This document shows positions 40,062 through 46,514 of a stretch of 64,000 nucleotides of DNA, piece after piece. A program made the translations under genes and the position numbers. The notes beneath the pieces were generated by a model. It saw only the letters and a list, made by a program, of their open reading frames with translations. It was not told the origin of the DNA and did not search any database. Numbering within the stretch: position 1 is the first letter of the stretch; each line of letters starts with the position of its first letter. Origin of the DNA: Chamaelirium japonicum (taxonomy: Eukaryota; Streptophyta; Magnoliopsida; Liliales; Melanthiaceae); the NCBI GenBank assembly GCA_947650365.1, contig OX393553.1:37229526-37293525 (forward strand), given 5' to 3'.

Positions 40062-42210
40062 CGCCCCAAAAAAAAAAAAAAGATTCAGCGGAAAAGTTGA
40101 TACAACTATTTTTCAACTTCAGATTAGATGCAAACGCAATCTTAGAGTCGATTGTGTATCAAGCCAAGAATTTTCCTAACTAACTTCTTTTATTTGATCC
40201 TTTGGATTGAGCAGGAAAATACAACTTTAAATATGATTTTTAGCGATGGATTTTTTTTTCTCTTTTTTTATTAAATGAGTTTGAAGGTATTTAGTAAAAG
40301 GTTTTATTTATCCAAGCCTGACCCATTGGTCCAGATTCAACTTTTGTGAGTTTCAATTGTTGCATTGGTCTGGTTGTGATCTTTGTCTCTGATGCATCTA
40401 TAGCCCTTTTGTGTAATATTTATTATGGACAATATTACTACATTTCCCCGTCAATCTTGATGCATAGTGGTCTTATGACACGAATATGTACTACACAGGT
40501 CTCTGCTATGGAAAATTGGAAGCCGGTGTCCTGACATTCATCATCCCTGGACTACTACTTGGTCATCTGGTGCGTTTCTTTCGGTGACCTAACTCAAAAC
40601 TAATTGATCATTAAATTTGTTTGAGTAAATGAACATTCGTTTAGCTGAATTCGCCACATGTAAAGCCGTTCAAGGAAACTAATCTAGGTCCATTGGTTAA
40701 ATGTGTATCTAGTCCTTATATTATGGTTAAATAGTGCTTCAAAGTTCATGCATCCGGAATACTTGAACCGATCGTATCCATCCAAAATCAACAAGAGTCG
40801 TGCAGACTATTATAGGTTAGGTTTTGCTCCTGAGCTGGGTCTAATTCACATGTAGGGCCATATCTCCTTAGCTAACTTCATTGAATTCTTATAAATTCAC
40901 GCTCTTGCTCTCTCTACTCTTACTCTCTTCTACTCAAATCCTTCAACAGAAATCTGCAACGAGTGCTTACTGCGGCACAAGTTTGGTGCTTCACCAGTAT
41001 GAAACCTGGGCGATGCCCAGGACCCATTCAAGCATCCGATGTATAATAACTGGTCGTGATTCACACCTTCGACGGATTCGACTTGTGGAGTATAGAACCC
41101 GGCGATGTTGGGGCTCCATTCAGTCATCCGATGTATAATAACTGATCGTGATTCGCACCTCTGATGAAATCGACTCGTGGAGAATAGGGGGCTTCACATG
41201 GCACGACCTTGACTCCACTTGGCGAGACCACGGTACTAAGCTCCGTTTTAGTATTATAGCATAGATTAGCATGAGGAATGTTCTTAGTGATCTCCTAATT
41301 TTCCTTGAACACTGAGGAGAGATGTCTGAGTAGGCACATATTAGGGATTTTTGATGGTGAAATCTCAACCACATGCATATGCTCATGTAGGATGCCTTTG
41401 CCTATGCAGCTATGCTCATCATTTACGGACCATGCCTAGATAGTTCAGTGTCTACCATCAAAGGACTTACACCCGTCAGGGCTGCCCTAAAGGAAAGAAA
41501 GAGTGGGAGACAGAGAAGGATCTCTTCAAGACCTCTCTTTTCCTTTTGAATTGAATTTCCGTTTTAACATTAAAATCTACTTCTTATTTTTATGGGCAAA
41601 TTACACTTTACCTCCCTAAGTTTAGCCCAAAATCACTTAACCCCCCTGAAGTATTTTTGTTCCAAATCGGTCCCTATAGTTTGAAATGTTAGATACTCCC
41701 TTTTGTCAACTACTAAATTTCCTCTTTTGGTAATTTCTGTTTACTTAAAACATAATTGAGAAGGGGCAAAATGTAGTTTATTAACCATAGGGAGGTTAAG
41801 TGATTTTGGGCTAAACTTCAGGGGGGTAAAGTATAATATACCCTATTTTTATTTTGTGAGGATAGAACAGACTGTCCTGATTATGGATGGGATTATTTGG
41901 TATGAACAGACAGGATTAATGGATAATGGGCAAAGCTAGGTTTGCTGGGTTTGTGGATGGCTCTCTTTGTAGTATTTGCGGCGAGGAAGTTTCAGCAGCC
42001 TATTAAGGTTCATATTATCCACGAATTACAGTTTTTGATAAATAATTTTGCCTTCCGCTCCGTTTTGCTGATTTTATTTTTCTTTAATTTGTTTTGTTGA
42101 AGGATGACATTGGGGACAAGTCTGTCTTCATGTTCAATGCTCTCCCGGACGGGGAAAAGCGGGCTTTGCTTCAGAAACTTGAGCAGCGGCTGGATGAGAA
42201 GATCGACTGA
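13094..42210 (+). CDS. DUF2301-type predicted plastid membrane protein, giant gene with apparent frameshift in exon 4
   Basis: Five exons with GT-AG introns: 13094-13441, 18680-19043, 40499-40569, 41910-42007 and 42103-42210. The expected product is about 329 residues. ATG at 13094 lies in a good context (AACCATGGC). Residues 1 to about 60 are Ser/Pro/Arg-rich and lack acidic residues, as in a chloroplast transit peptide. After VYQGVYGPWSVEPTDVRE come about six hydrophobic helices, including GAGGLGLSLFLIHIYVTPIK and AGVLTFIIPGLLLGHL. The C-terminus contains SVFMFNALPDGEK and LLQKLEQRL. The arrangement matches the DUF2301 family shared by cyanobacteria and plastids, whose function is not established. 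Intron 2 is 21,455 bp of nested transposons. Exon 4 is 98 nt where 99 are needed: GGGCAAAGCTAG reads into a stop, so the allele may be broken, mis-sequenced, or rescued by an internal acceptor. Confidence 0.9.
13442..14631. other. DUF2301-type gene, intron 1, left part
   Basis: Non-coding AT-rich intron containing an old hAT-MITE copy (about 13730-13975). No other gene is seen up to the LTR element at 14632. Confidence 0.5.
13730..13975. mobile_element. Old copy of the CCGGTAC-rich hAT MITE family
   Basis: Contains GGTCCGTACCGGTCAGTA and ACCGGACTGGTCGGTACTTA blocks around a T-rich core. This is the same layout as the well-preserved element at 17957-18304 but diverged. The boundaries are approximate. 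Confidence 0.45.
14632..17337 (+). mobile_element. Non-autonomous LTR retrotransposon (fossil)
   Basis: Two LTRs of about 540 bp, at 14632-15171 and 16800-17337, start TGATG(T/C)GGGAGCATCTGC. They are flanked by the 5-bp duplication CTTAT (14627-14631 and 17338-17342). TGGTATCA at 15176 fits a tRNA-Met primer site and AGGGGGTA precedes the right LTR. The 1.6-kb interior has no recognisable gag or pol domain. The LTRs differ by roughly 7-9% by eye, suggesting a few million years at the usual grass-calibrated rate. It lies in intron 1 of the DUF2301-type gene. Confidence 0.85.
17338..17948. other. Intron 1 sequence between two elements
   Basis: AT-rich intronic sequence. AAGAATTTCCATTTTAAC occurs twice (about 17367 and 17447). 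Nothing else is recognised. Confidence 0.4.
17957..18304. mobile_element. hAT MITE built of CCGGTACGTACCGG palindromes
   Basis: A 348-bp element with termini CAGGGTTTTAAATC and (complement) CAAGGTTTAAAATC, flanked by a perfect 8-bp duplication ATTGCACT (17949-17956 and 18305-18312). The 8-bp duplication and CA(R)GG termini indicate hAT. Both arms are almost entirely overlapping palindromes of the CCGGTAC/GTACCGG type, separated by a T-rich spacer at about 18148-18200. No protein is encoded. Confidence 0.85.
18313..18679. other. End of intron 1 of the DUF2301-type gene
   Basis: AT-rich intron end leading to acceptor TTCTTACAG at 18671-18679. No repeat or gene is seen. Confidence 0.6.
18680..19043 (+). 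CDS. DUF2301-type gene, exon 2 (membrane helices 1-4)
   Basis: 364 nt, entered in phase 0 after TTCTTACAG and leaving one base (G) before donor GTATAT. It encodes VILYRCGLVTAAASFVIAAS through VWFVGPLFAALTGLVFKEG, giving four predicted transmembrane helices. Confidence 0.92.
19450..20806. repeat. LTR-like or unclassified repeat sequence
   Basis: Long non-coding sequence with features of a retroelement LTR, such as a CT run at about 20585-20626 followed by a transcribed-leader-like GGTTTC region. Termini and a partner copy could not be fixed. No gene is seen. Confidence 0.35.
20807..20938 (+). repeat. LTR-like module, copy 1
   Basis: About 132 bp (from AACACTTGAGGAAAAATAAG to CAAGCAGAGGGACC) nearly identical to 22106-22238, in the same orientation. 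Confidence 0.7.
20939..21336 (-). mobile_element. Cluster of Helitron end fragments
   Basis: The reverse strand shows repeated 5'-like ends (CTATACTAAAACGGAAGCC near 21005; a TATAATTGGTGCCATGTGG-type end near 21325) and 3'-type hairpins such as CCCGTGTTATGCAAGGG near 21020. Several truncated members of the small Helitron family appear abutted here. Confidence 0.5.
21337..21660 (-). mobile_element. Small non-autonomous Helitron
   Basis: On the minus strand it begins TCTAATACTAAAATGGAGCC (ending at 21660, preceded by A) and ends with hairpin CGGGCATTACCCG plus TTTCTTACTGG (CTRR at 21337-21340). The interior matches the Helitrons at 45.2-45.8 kb in reverse orientation (AATGGTCATTTGATGTTAAT, TCTCTAACAAGT). 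Confidence 0.7.
21661..22105. other. Repeat-derived intron sequence
   Basis: Contains a T-run followed by GAGTGGTAAATTAATATATT (about 21800-21830), the look of a reversed LINE tail, then unclassified sequence. No open gene. Confidence 0.3.
22106..22238 (+). repeat. LTR-like module, copy 2
   Basis: Second copy of the 20807-20938 module. Outside it the two sites diverge at once on the right. Confidence 0.7.
22239..23595. other. LTR-like continuation and hAT-type flank
   Basis: 22239-22750 reads like an LTR leader (CATAACTTTTGATCC...). 23180-23595 carries AACCGAACCGAACC and AATCCAATCC motifs of an older hAT-type repeat into which the Ty3 element inserted. No gene is found. Confidence 0.35.
23789..23796 (+). 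promoter_or_regulatory. TATA box of the left Ty3 LTR
   Basis: TATATAAA inside the LTR, about 190 bp from its start. The same octamer sits at 38542-38549 in the right LTR. Confidence 0.6.
23891..23920 (+). repeat. Telomere-like CCCTAA repeats within the LTR
   Basis: Four head-to-tail CCCTAA units followed by GCCTAGG. The right LTR has a shorter, degraded version at about 38645-38660. Confidence 0.8.
24649..24776 (+). repeat. Three tandem 47-bp units in the LTR
   Basis: The phrase CGGACGCTGATCACGGGTTC with GATTGAGG recurs three times (about 24652, 24699, 24742). The right LTR has the same triplet at about 39354-39480. Confidence 0.85.
25908..26510 (-). CDS. Stand-alone BED zinc-finger protein carried by the hAT element
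   Basis: A 200-residue reading frame with no interruption. Residues about 14-60 form a BED finger: KDIGWQHG, then CAYCGKQIGSGGVTRLKQH with the Cys2 pair and the ARLKQHIAG-type His region. That is the same layout as the finger at the start of the neighbouring transposase. After it comes a basic stretch (RQPKKGRIEKSRDSRH, nuclear-signal-like), a charged middle with IEYPLDIETEEEKAQFRQA, and a very acidic tail ending TWTTSEEENTDNDVITWTSD. There is no hAT catalytic or dimerisation domain. The gene is in the same orientation as the transposase and about 190 bp beyond its last codon. A regulatory or accessory DNA-binding role is inference. It could instead be the detached 5' exon of a second transposase whose other exons were lost. 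Confidence 0.75.
   Translation of the reverse strand: MASQPPPHRDSGLKDIGWQHGFPLDTKKQKSQCAYCGKQIGSGGVTRLKQHIAGCFPDVAECLKAPLEVRVFMRNLLRSGDKGVQHRTPRQPKKGRIEKSRDSRHTNTLSTRSHSDDIEYPLDIETEEEKAQFRQAVLDSRHSQRERAERGWMPTQFAHDASASGSGAGPARDDDDVPTWTTSEEENTDNDVITWTSDDE
26701..29965 (-). pseudogene. hAT-superfamily transposase, degenerate
   Basis: Exons on the minus strand: 28336-29965, 28128-28259, 27956-28031 and 27868 to about 26701. An N-terminal BED finger (KSQCNYCQKILKGGGVARLKQH) is followed by a basic/acidic linker and a DUF659-type catalytic region (MCDGWTGP, VTDNGSAY, CAAHCIDLML). The hAT dimerisation domain follows (SGCERNWSTF, LIHTKRRNRL), then a Gly/Ser-rich tail with a run of about 20 glycines and a PQPQPQ/YPYGY tail ending RRSFWQ. 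Damage: an in-frame TGA at 29153-29155 just before the catalytic region, a one-base shift near 28200 in exon 2, and two stops or shifts near 27000-27060 in the tail. Splice sites are otherwise good, so it decayed recently. Confidence 0.88.
29966..31865. other. hAT internal non-coding region upstream of the transposase
   Basis: AT-rich sequence 5' of the transposase start codon (minus strand). It holds TTCAACCAAACTCAAAGTGC repeated at about 31067 and 31136, and TTTTGAATTTTACAAAAACC twice at about 31740 and 31769. No further gene is seen. Confidence 0.5.
31866..32290. repeat. TTCGGC microsatellite and 111-bp tandem modules with a TATA-like core
   Basis: (CTTCGG)n at about 31882-31920 leads into three tandem units of about 111 bp, of which the third is shortened. 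Each has TTCGGGAGTGGGAGAGTGAG, GGAATGGGAGGGAGGGGC and TTTAAATAAAAAAAA (about 32040, 32151, 32269). The module lies about 2 kb upstream of the transposase start on its strand. Confidence 0.8.
32380..32905. repeat. hAT subterminal palindrome array (TTTCGCGAAA type)
   Basis: About 500 bp in which CGATATTTCGCG, TCGCGAAATATCG and TTTCGCGAAATAT occur more than 20 times in both orientations, up to the element's right end. The left end has only a few related GGAAATATT motifs. Such clustered short motifs next to termini are typical transposase binding sites in hAT elements. Confidence 0.75.
32909..33681 (+). pseudogene. Ty3 gag remnant
   Basis: Sequence right of the hAT insertion encodes a gag-type region (PSFDGRHDP, then DWLQSMDRYF-like and LDRYFAW-like motifs, and QFTQGNKF/VAKYDEF-like segments). 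It is broken by several changes and cut by the nested LTR element at 33682. Confidence 0.75.
33682..36499 (+). mobile_element. Non-autonomous LTR element nested in the Ty3 element (fossil)
   Basis: Two 485-bp LTRs (33682-34166 and 36015-36499) start TGATGTGATCCGACTTGGGC and end GCCTGCATCA. The flanks CCGGG and TCGGG are a 5-bp duplication with one mismatch. GGTATCAGAGC after the left LTR fits a tRNA-Met primer site. The 1.85-kb interior has only a short gag-like trace (about 35225-35450) and no pol. The LTRs differ at roughly 4% of sites by eye, perhaps 1.5 million years. Confidence 0.88.
34330..34760. repeat. Purine-rich low-complexity tract
   Basis: AAAGAAAAGG-type sequence in the leader of the nested LTR element. 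It gives Lys/Glu-rich or Phe/Ser-rich frames that are not genes. Confidence 0.7.
36500..38214 (+). pseudogene. Ty3 gag zinc knuckle, protease and integrase remnants
   Basis: CYKCQCYGHVAANC is the zinc knuckle and VIVDSGSCINAVSS the aspartic-protease site. Further on, VVDWFSG, VVSDRDVKVTRFFW and FHPQTTGQT belong to the integrase core. VGDYVMVRIRPERFPSG and AYVIELPMGFGISPIFN form the integrase C-terminal region. The reverse transcriptase and RNase H segments normally lying between protease and integrase are not seen. Broken. Confidence 0.88.
38349..39906 (+). repeat. Right LTR of the Ty3 element
   Basis: 1.56-kb partner of the left LTR with the same TATATAAA, C-rich segment and 47-bp triplet. 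It ends GCATCA followed by the ATTGG duplication. Confidence 0.9.
39912..40027. other. Right flank of the older hAT-type repeat
   Basis: AACCGATGCACACCCCTAG at about 39996-40014 resembles the terminus of a hAT MITE whose other end may lie near 23185, left of the Ty3 element. Confidence 0.35.
40028..40081. repeat. 33-base poly-C tract followed by poly-A
   Basis: An uninterrupted run of 33 C (40028-40060), then GCGCCCC and 14 A. Lengths in the read may be inexact for a homopolymer. Confidence 0.85.
40082..40498. other. End of intron 2
   Basis: AT-rich intron sequence leading to acceptor CTACACAG. Nothing else is seen. Confidence 0.6.
40499..40569 (+). CDS. DUF2301-type gene, exon 3 (helix 5)
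   Basis: 71 nt: GT completes the glycine codon begun in exon 2, then 23 codons LCYGKLEAGVLTFIIPGLLL-GHL, ending before donor GTGCGT. Too short for simple reading-frame searches. Confidence 0.88.
40570..40993. other. Intron 3, left part
   Basis: Unique AT-rich sequence. No repeat or gene is recognised. Confidence 0.5.
40994..41265 (-). mobile_element. Small Helitron with internal duplication
   Basis: The minus strand begins TCTATGCTATAATACTAAAA (at 41265, preceded by A) and ends with perfect hairpin CCTGGGCATCGCCCAGG, TTTCATACTGG and then T. An internal unit of about 98 bp (CATCCGATGTATAATAACTG onward) is duplicated at about 41034 and 41132. Confidence 0.8.
41594..41843. mobile_element. MULE MITE
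   Basis: A 250-bp element ending GGGCAAATTACACTTTACC / GGTAAAGTATAATATACCC (inverted), with a perfect 9-bp duplication TATTTTTAT (41585-41593 and 41844-41852). The interior has AAGTTTAGCCCAAAATCACT and its complement as subterminal repeats. It lies 66 bp upstream of exon 4 of the DUF2301-type gene. Confidence 0.88.
41910..42007 (+). CDS. DUF2301-type gene, exon 4 (helix 6), apparent 1-nt deletion
   Basis: The acceptor is TATGAACAG. It starts TGLMDNG and, in the next frame, continues KLGLLGLWMALFVVFAARKF and QQPIK to the donor. 98 nt are present where 99 keep the frame. A second AG at 41934-41935 would restore the frame while dropping about nine residues. Confidence 0.85.
42103..42210 (+). 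CDS. DUF2301-type gene, exon 5 (C-terminus)
   Basis: 36 codons including TGA: DDIGDKSVFMFNALPDGEKR, then ALLQKLEQRLDEKID. The preceding intron is only 95 bp (42008-42102). Confidence 0.9.
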   Translation, partial: DDIGDKSVFMFNALPDGEKRALLQKLEQRLDEKID

Positions 42211-42301
42211 TATCAGTAGCAAAATTTTGTCACCTTTTTATTTTTTTTTTCAGGTTCATATTAATTGTCGGAAACAGTGGTTCTTGTAACTTGTAATATA
42301 C

Positions 42302-42307
42302 AATAAA
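42302..42307 (+). promoter_or_regulatory. Poly(A) signal of the DUF2301-type gene
   Basis: AATAAA lies 92 bp after the stop codon, in a T-rich 3' UTR. Confidence 0.6.
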
Positions 42308-42361
42308 ATGTATTTCTTATCACTTTGTTCCTCACCCGACCCCTCGACATTGAGTGATTTA

Positions 42362-42713
42362 GAGCATCTCCAACGGGCTCCTAAGATCCGCTCCTTCGCT
42401 CGAAGTGACGCGCAAGAGGAGAAAACCCGGCTCTAATGGACCCCTACGTCGCTCCCAAATATTATTTTCTGGTAGCTTGTTCATCACAATTGACAAGCGG
42501 ATTCTCTCGTTATCGTTGGTCCCCATTACACAGGTTCTGCACTATTTTTGTCGGAGATCAGGTCAGGGCGCAATGGGCAGCCCCACTAGAGAAATAGGGA
42601 AGGCTTGCGGGTCTGTTGGAGAGCTTTTCAATCTCTACTTCCTACTTTGCATTCGTGGCAACTAGGAGCTCCTAGAATAGGGGACGACACGTAGGAGTCT
42701 ATTAGAGATGCTC
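42362..42713. mobile_element. MITE with GAGCATCTCC termini
   Basis: Ends GAGCATCTCCAACGGGCTCC and, inverted, GAGCATCTCTAATAGACTCC, spanning 352 bp with no protein. This terminus is widespread among plant MITEs; no target duplication could be assigned. It begins about 55 bp beyond the poly(A) signal of the DUF2301-type gene. Confidence 0.65.
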
Positions 42714-42742
42714 TTCAATTAAATCCATGTCTTCTATGTATT

Positions 42743-43690
42743 TTTTTTGGTAACCTGATTGCACTAATATGTCAAACGATTACATCAGTGTTTAGACACT
42801 CAGTGGGTATAACATGGACTATAATCATTCCGGACATGCCGCATCACTTCTGGAGGAAAATTGGAGTTCTAAAACCTGGAGGAGCATGTCGTTCGTGCAG
42901 ACCCAGCGAACCAATCAGCCACGTAGTTTTCTTCCCGGTAGATGTGTGATATCCGGACGCTCACAAAAGACTGGATCAGATGCTTGCAGTTGGCTATAAG
43001 AAGGGACGAGATAATATCTGTAGACAATTGGAGAGTACGCATTGAGAGTCTCCTTCGATCCATAGTGCATGCCCAGAAAGAAAAATAGAGGCTGCGAGCA
43101 GACCTTCCTAGATACCTCTTGTTTTCGCCACCTGCACAGAGGCCGTGATTAGAGAGACAACACCAATAACCAAAAGAGGCCCATTATGATCACGGATAAC
43201 CAAGGTCGTGCCCGCCGACATAGTCATTTGATCCACCGAACCATCAAAATTCAATTTATGTTCCTGTAATTTTGGGGGAATCTACCGGACAGGGATTGCA
43301 TCCATCCTATATGGGATAGGCAGTTGGCACAAGTCTGCAGGAATCAAGTTAGCAGAACAAAAGGAATTAAAATCTACATTGATTGATTCGAAAGTAATAT
43401 GGACTGCCGGATTTATCAGGTCAAATAAGGTTTTGTTCCTTGTTTTCCACATGAGCCAAAGTGTATACCTGACAGTCTTGTTGTACCTTGCACCTTGATC
43501 TTGAGTATGGCTAAACATAAGGCCAAACTCAGTGACAGAGTTGGGGATTAGTGTCATGAGGACCATAGTGCTAACCCACATCCATAGTTGGCTAATAGGA
43601 TGACATAGGAAAAAGTAATGGTTCAGAGATTCATCATTCGCCAAACAGATCATGGGGTGAACCCTAGACCTAAAAGGCATACCCCTCAGT
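42743..43690 (-). mobile_element. 5'-truncated L1-type LINE
   Basis: On the minus strand the C-terminal region of a plant LINE ORF2 is recognisable. A zf-RVT-like part (CLANDESLNHYFFLCHPISQ, LWLMWKTRN) is followed by an RNase H domain (HKLNFDGSVDQ, VIRDHNGPLLV, ADWFAGSA). It ends in an A-rich tail (T run at about 42743 on the plus strand). The reading frame has stop codons at several places, for example just before KLQEHKLNFDGS at about 43280. No reverse transcriptase core remains. Confidence 0.75.
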
Positions 43691-45187
43691 TGGCTTCAAA
43701 TTTTTATTTGTAAGCCACTCTCCTCTAAACTAAACCTAAAACCTAAGATCTACATGACATGTGGTGAACCCTAGACCTAAACCGAAGCCGGACTCGGCCT
43801 GCTGATAAAACCGGAGTGGCTCGTGGTGATTGGTATCTGTACGCATCCGGGCTGCATCCCAATGACCAAAACCATCTGGGCATACTTTAGATTAGATTTC
43901 ACTAAAGCCTCTGTTAATTGTAAATTATTATAAGTAAAGGTACAGGATTGAACAATGTTTTGAAAGTATATACCAAAACGGATATTGACAATTTAGTACT
44001 TTTCTAACAAACCTTAACCAGGTGAAAGTACAAATATATCTCTAAAATTCTAATTAATGGGTGGGTGGTATGCGCACGACGGTGGTGGGGCTGGCGCGGG
44101 CGGGAGGTGATGGCTGGCGATGGGTCGGTGGCAGACGACGGTAGTCAGCGGGTGAAGGTCGGCAGGGGTGGTGACCGGCGGTGGGTCGCCGGCGATGGGT
44201 CGTTGGCGGAAGATGCTGGTCAGCAGGGGGTGGTAGCCAGCGGTGGGTCGCCGATGGTTGGCATGGCTGACGGATGGAGGTGGGGTGGTAGCCAGCAAAT
44301 AGTGGTTGTCAACCGCCTGCGGTGGGCCGTCGCCGACAGGGGTGGGCGGTGGGTGGTGGTGGGTGGGGTGGTGGCCTGTGATGGTGGCCTCCTTCTAGGG
44401 TTCACACCATGACCTATAGTTAAAATCAAGGATAGTTTTGTCAATTCACTTATCAAACAAGGTCCTCCAACTTAAAATTATGTCATGTTTCAAAATTTCT
44501 TTAAAACAAGCGATAGTTTACAAAGTTTGGGAGTCTGAATTGGTCAAACACCCTAAATTATAGGGGAAATGGGTGTTAGGTCCCATAGAACATATCATAT
44601 TAATGGACATGACACTCACAAGATTCCTTTAAGGGGAGGTCCCAAATCCTTTTCATAAACTCGAAATTGACCCCCTCCCTTATCCCCCTTTTCTGTTCTT
44701 GTTGGAGCTACCCGCTACCGCCGCCGAACCGAACCTAAACCATGAAATCACTGCTTGCCATCGCCAAAGCTACTCGCTGCTAAACCTAAACGTAACCCTA
44801 AACCCAAGATCTATGGGCTATGGGATAAACCCTAGACTTGGGATTTTTAAACTAACCCTAATCTTAACCTGTGATCAAATGGTGGTGGTTTCTCGTTGCT
44901 GCTGCTCGTCGTCATCGCTCCCTGCGGCGACGAGTAGCTGCAACTCGTCGGGGTCGAGCTTGCCACTGTTGTCTCGCTGCCGTCGCTTGCATGCTCGAGA
45001 GAGATGGTAGAAGGAAAGGCCGAGGGTAAGATTGGATTTCTGGAAAAAATCCAAGGACCTTTCGTTAGTTAAAATATTTAGATGGCCTGGGTGTTAAAAA
45101 ATTTTCTCTGTCATAGATTAATCACCCATTATCCCAAATTATATTCAGAGTTTTGAACATGAGATTCAATATGAATCTATATCTATA
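43691..45187. other. Intergenic repeat-rich sequence
   Basis: 44050-44400 is a degenerate G-rich minisatellite (GGTGGTGGGT, CGGCGGTGGGTCGCCG). 44680-45010 is GC-richer with Arg/Ser-like frames of no recognisable family. No gene is supported. Confidence 0.4.
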
Positions 45188-45493
45188 TCTATATACTAAA
45201 ATGGAAGCCACTCTCCCGTGTTGTGACTCATGGACGTCTTTTAAAGAGCTAGAATTCTTCTTCTGTGTGTTAACGCGGCTCTTTTTTAAATCCATTTAAA
45301 AACTTATTATAAAGATGATAAATTTATATTTAATTGCATTTAATGGTCATTTGATGTTAATCTCTATTTTCCTCTCTCTAACAAGTGAATCACACTCACT
45401 TTATATTTCACACTTCTTCGAACAGTTGCGATGTCGTCTTCGCCAAATGGCTTGCATCAAGTACATTCAGACATTATCTGGGTTTTTTATTAG
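45188..45493 (+). mobile_element. Small Helitron, tandem copy 1
   Basis: Begins TCTATATACTAAAATGG and ends ATTATCTGGG...TTTTATTAG (mutated CTRR). It abuts copy 2 head-to-tail. Confidence 0.7.
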
Positions 45494-45495
45494 TA

Positions 45496-45787
45496 TCTAT
45501 ACTAAAATGGAAGCCTCTCTTCCGTGTTGTGACACATGTACGTCGTTTAAAGAGCTAGAATTCTTCTTCCGTGTGTGAACATGACTCTCTTTTAGATCCA
45601 TTTAAAAACCTACCATAAAGATGATAAATTTTTATTCAATGGCATTTAATGGTCATTTGATGTTAATCTCTCTCTCTCTCTAACAAGTGAATCACACTCG
45701 CTTGAGATTTCGCACTTCTTAGAACAGTTGTGATGTGTCTTTGTCAAATGACGTAAACATTCGGGTATTGTCTAGATTTCTTACTAG
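45496..45787 (+). mobile_element. Small Helitron, tandem copy 2 (best preserved)
   Basis: Begins TCTATACTAAAATGGAAGCC after A (45495), and ends ATTCGGGTATTGTCTAG then TTTCTTACTAG before T (45788). 292 bp with no coding capacity. Same family as the minus-strand element at 21337-21660. Confidence 0.8.
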
Positions 45788-45789
45788 TA

Positions 45790-45860
45790 TCTATACTAAA
45801 TTGGAACCTCCTCTCCCATCCACGTGGACCTTATTCAATAGTCGTTATTGATCGACAGAC
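45790..45860 (+). mobile_element. Small Helitron, tandem copy 3 (5' fragment)
   Basis: TCTATACTAAATTGGAACC follows copy 2 after TA, then homology fades within about 70 bp. Confidence 0.55.
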
Positions 45861-46158
45861 TGTAGTCGGTAGATTAAGACTATGAAAGAAAAATAATCAA
45901 TAGTTGTTCGATGGGGGGAACGTCAGCATTTAAAACACTACCATCATTTTCGTTCACAAATGAATCGCAATCGCTGACATTTTCTTCACCTAAGATATTT
46001 GTTTTGGTATGATCTTCTTTAGAACCCAACAAAAGAACCGTACCCCACCTCTCTCTCCTCCGATTCTGTCTTCTCTTTCTACTCCGGTGGAGAGACTCCA
46101 ATCCTCTGATCTCTCTCTATAACCCACCCGCCACCCGACCCACCCCGCACCCCCATCA

Positions 46159-46194
<36 letters not shown>

Positions 46195-46514
46195 CCAGTC
46201 AGACCGTTTTGATCGGATGGAGAAACCTTGGGAGGAACGTACACTGTCACAATTGCTTCAAAACTATAGTAATGCCAAACCCTAATTTCTAAATGGTCTC
46301 CATTTTTTAATGACAGGTTGTTTTCGTCTATATGGTTTCGAAGGAACAAAGGGCGGTACCTAAATCGTCATTGATATATTTGATAAGTTTTCCGGAACTC
46401 GTTTTAGATTCAAATTTTTTATTGAAAATCTTAGTTATTGTATTCCATTTATTGGATATTTCAACCAGTCTACGTTCTTGGTGAGTTAATAACAAACCAA
46501 TAAATGCTTGTTTC
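45861..46514. other. Intergenic sequence with a CT microsatellite
   Basis: (CT)n at about 46161-46190. Surrounding frames on the minus strand resemble no known family. No supported gene. Confidence 0.4.

Larger units (their letters stand above)
19044..40498 (+). other. 21.5-kb intron 2 of the DUF2301-type gene
   Basis: Bounded by donor GTATAT after exon 2 and acceptor CTACACAG before exon 3, with matching phase (G + GT = Gly). It contains, in order, LTR-like debris, a Helitron cluster, the 16.3-kb Ty3 element with its two nested insertions, and a poly-C tract. Confidence 0.85.

Noticed and set aside
44050-44412. GC-rich frames of about 80-115 codons
   Set aside because: Degenerate GGTGG/CGGCG minisatellite; no homology recognisable.
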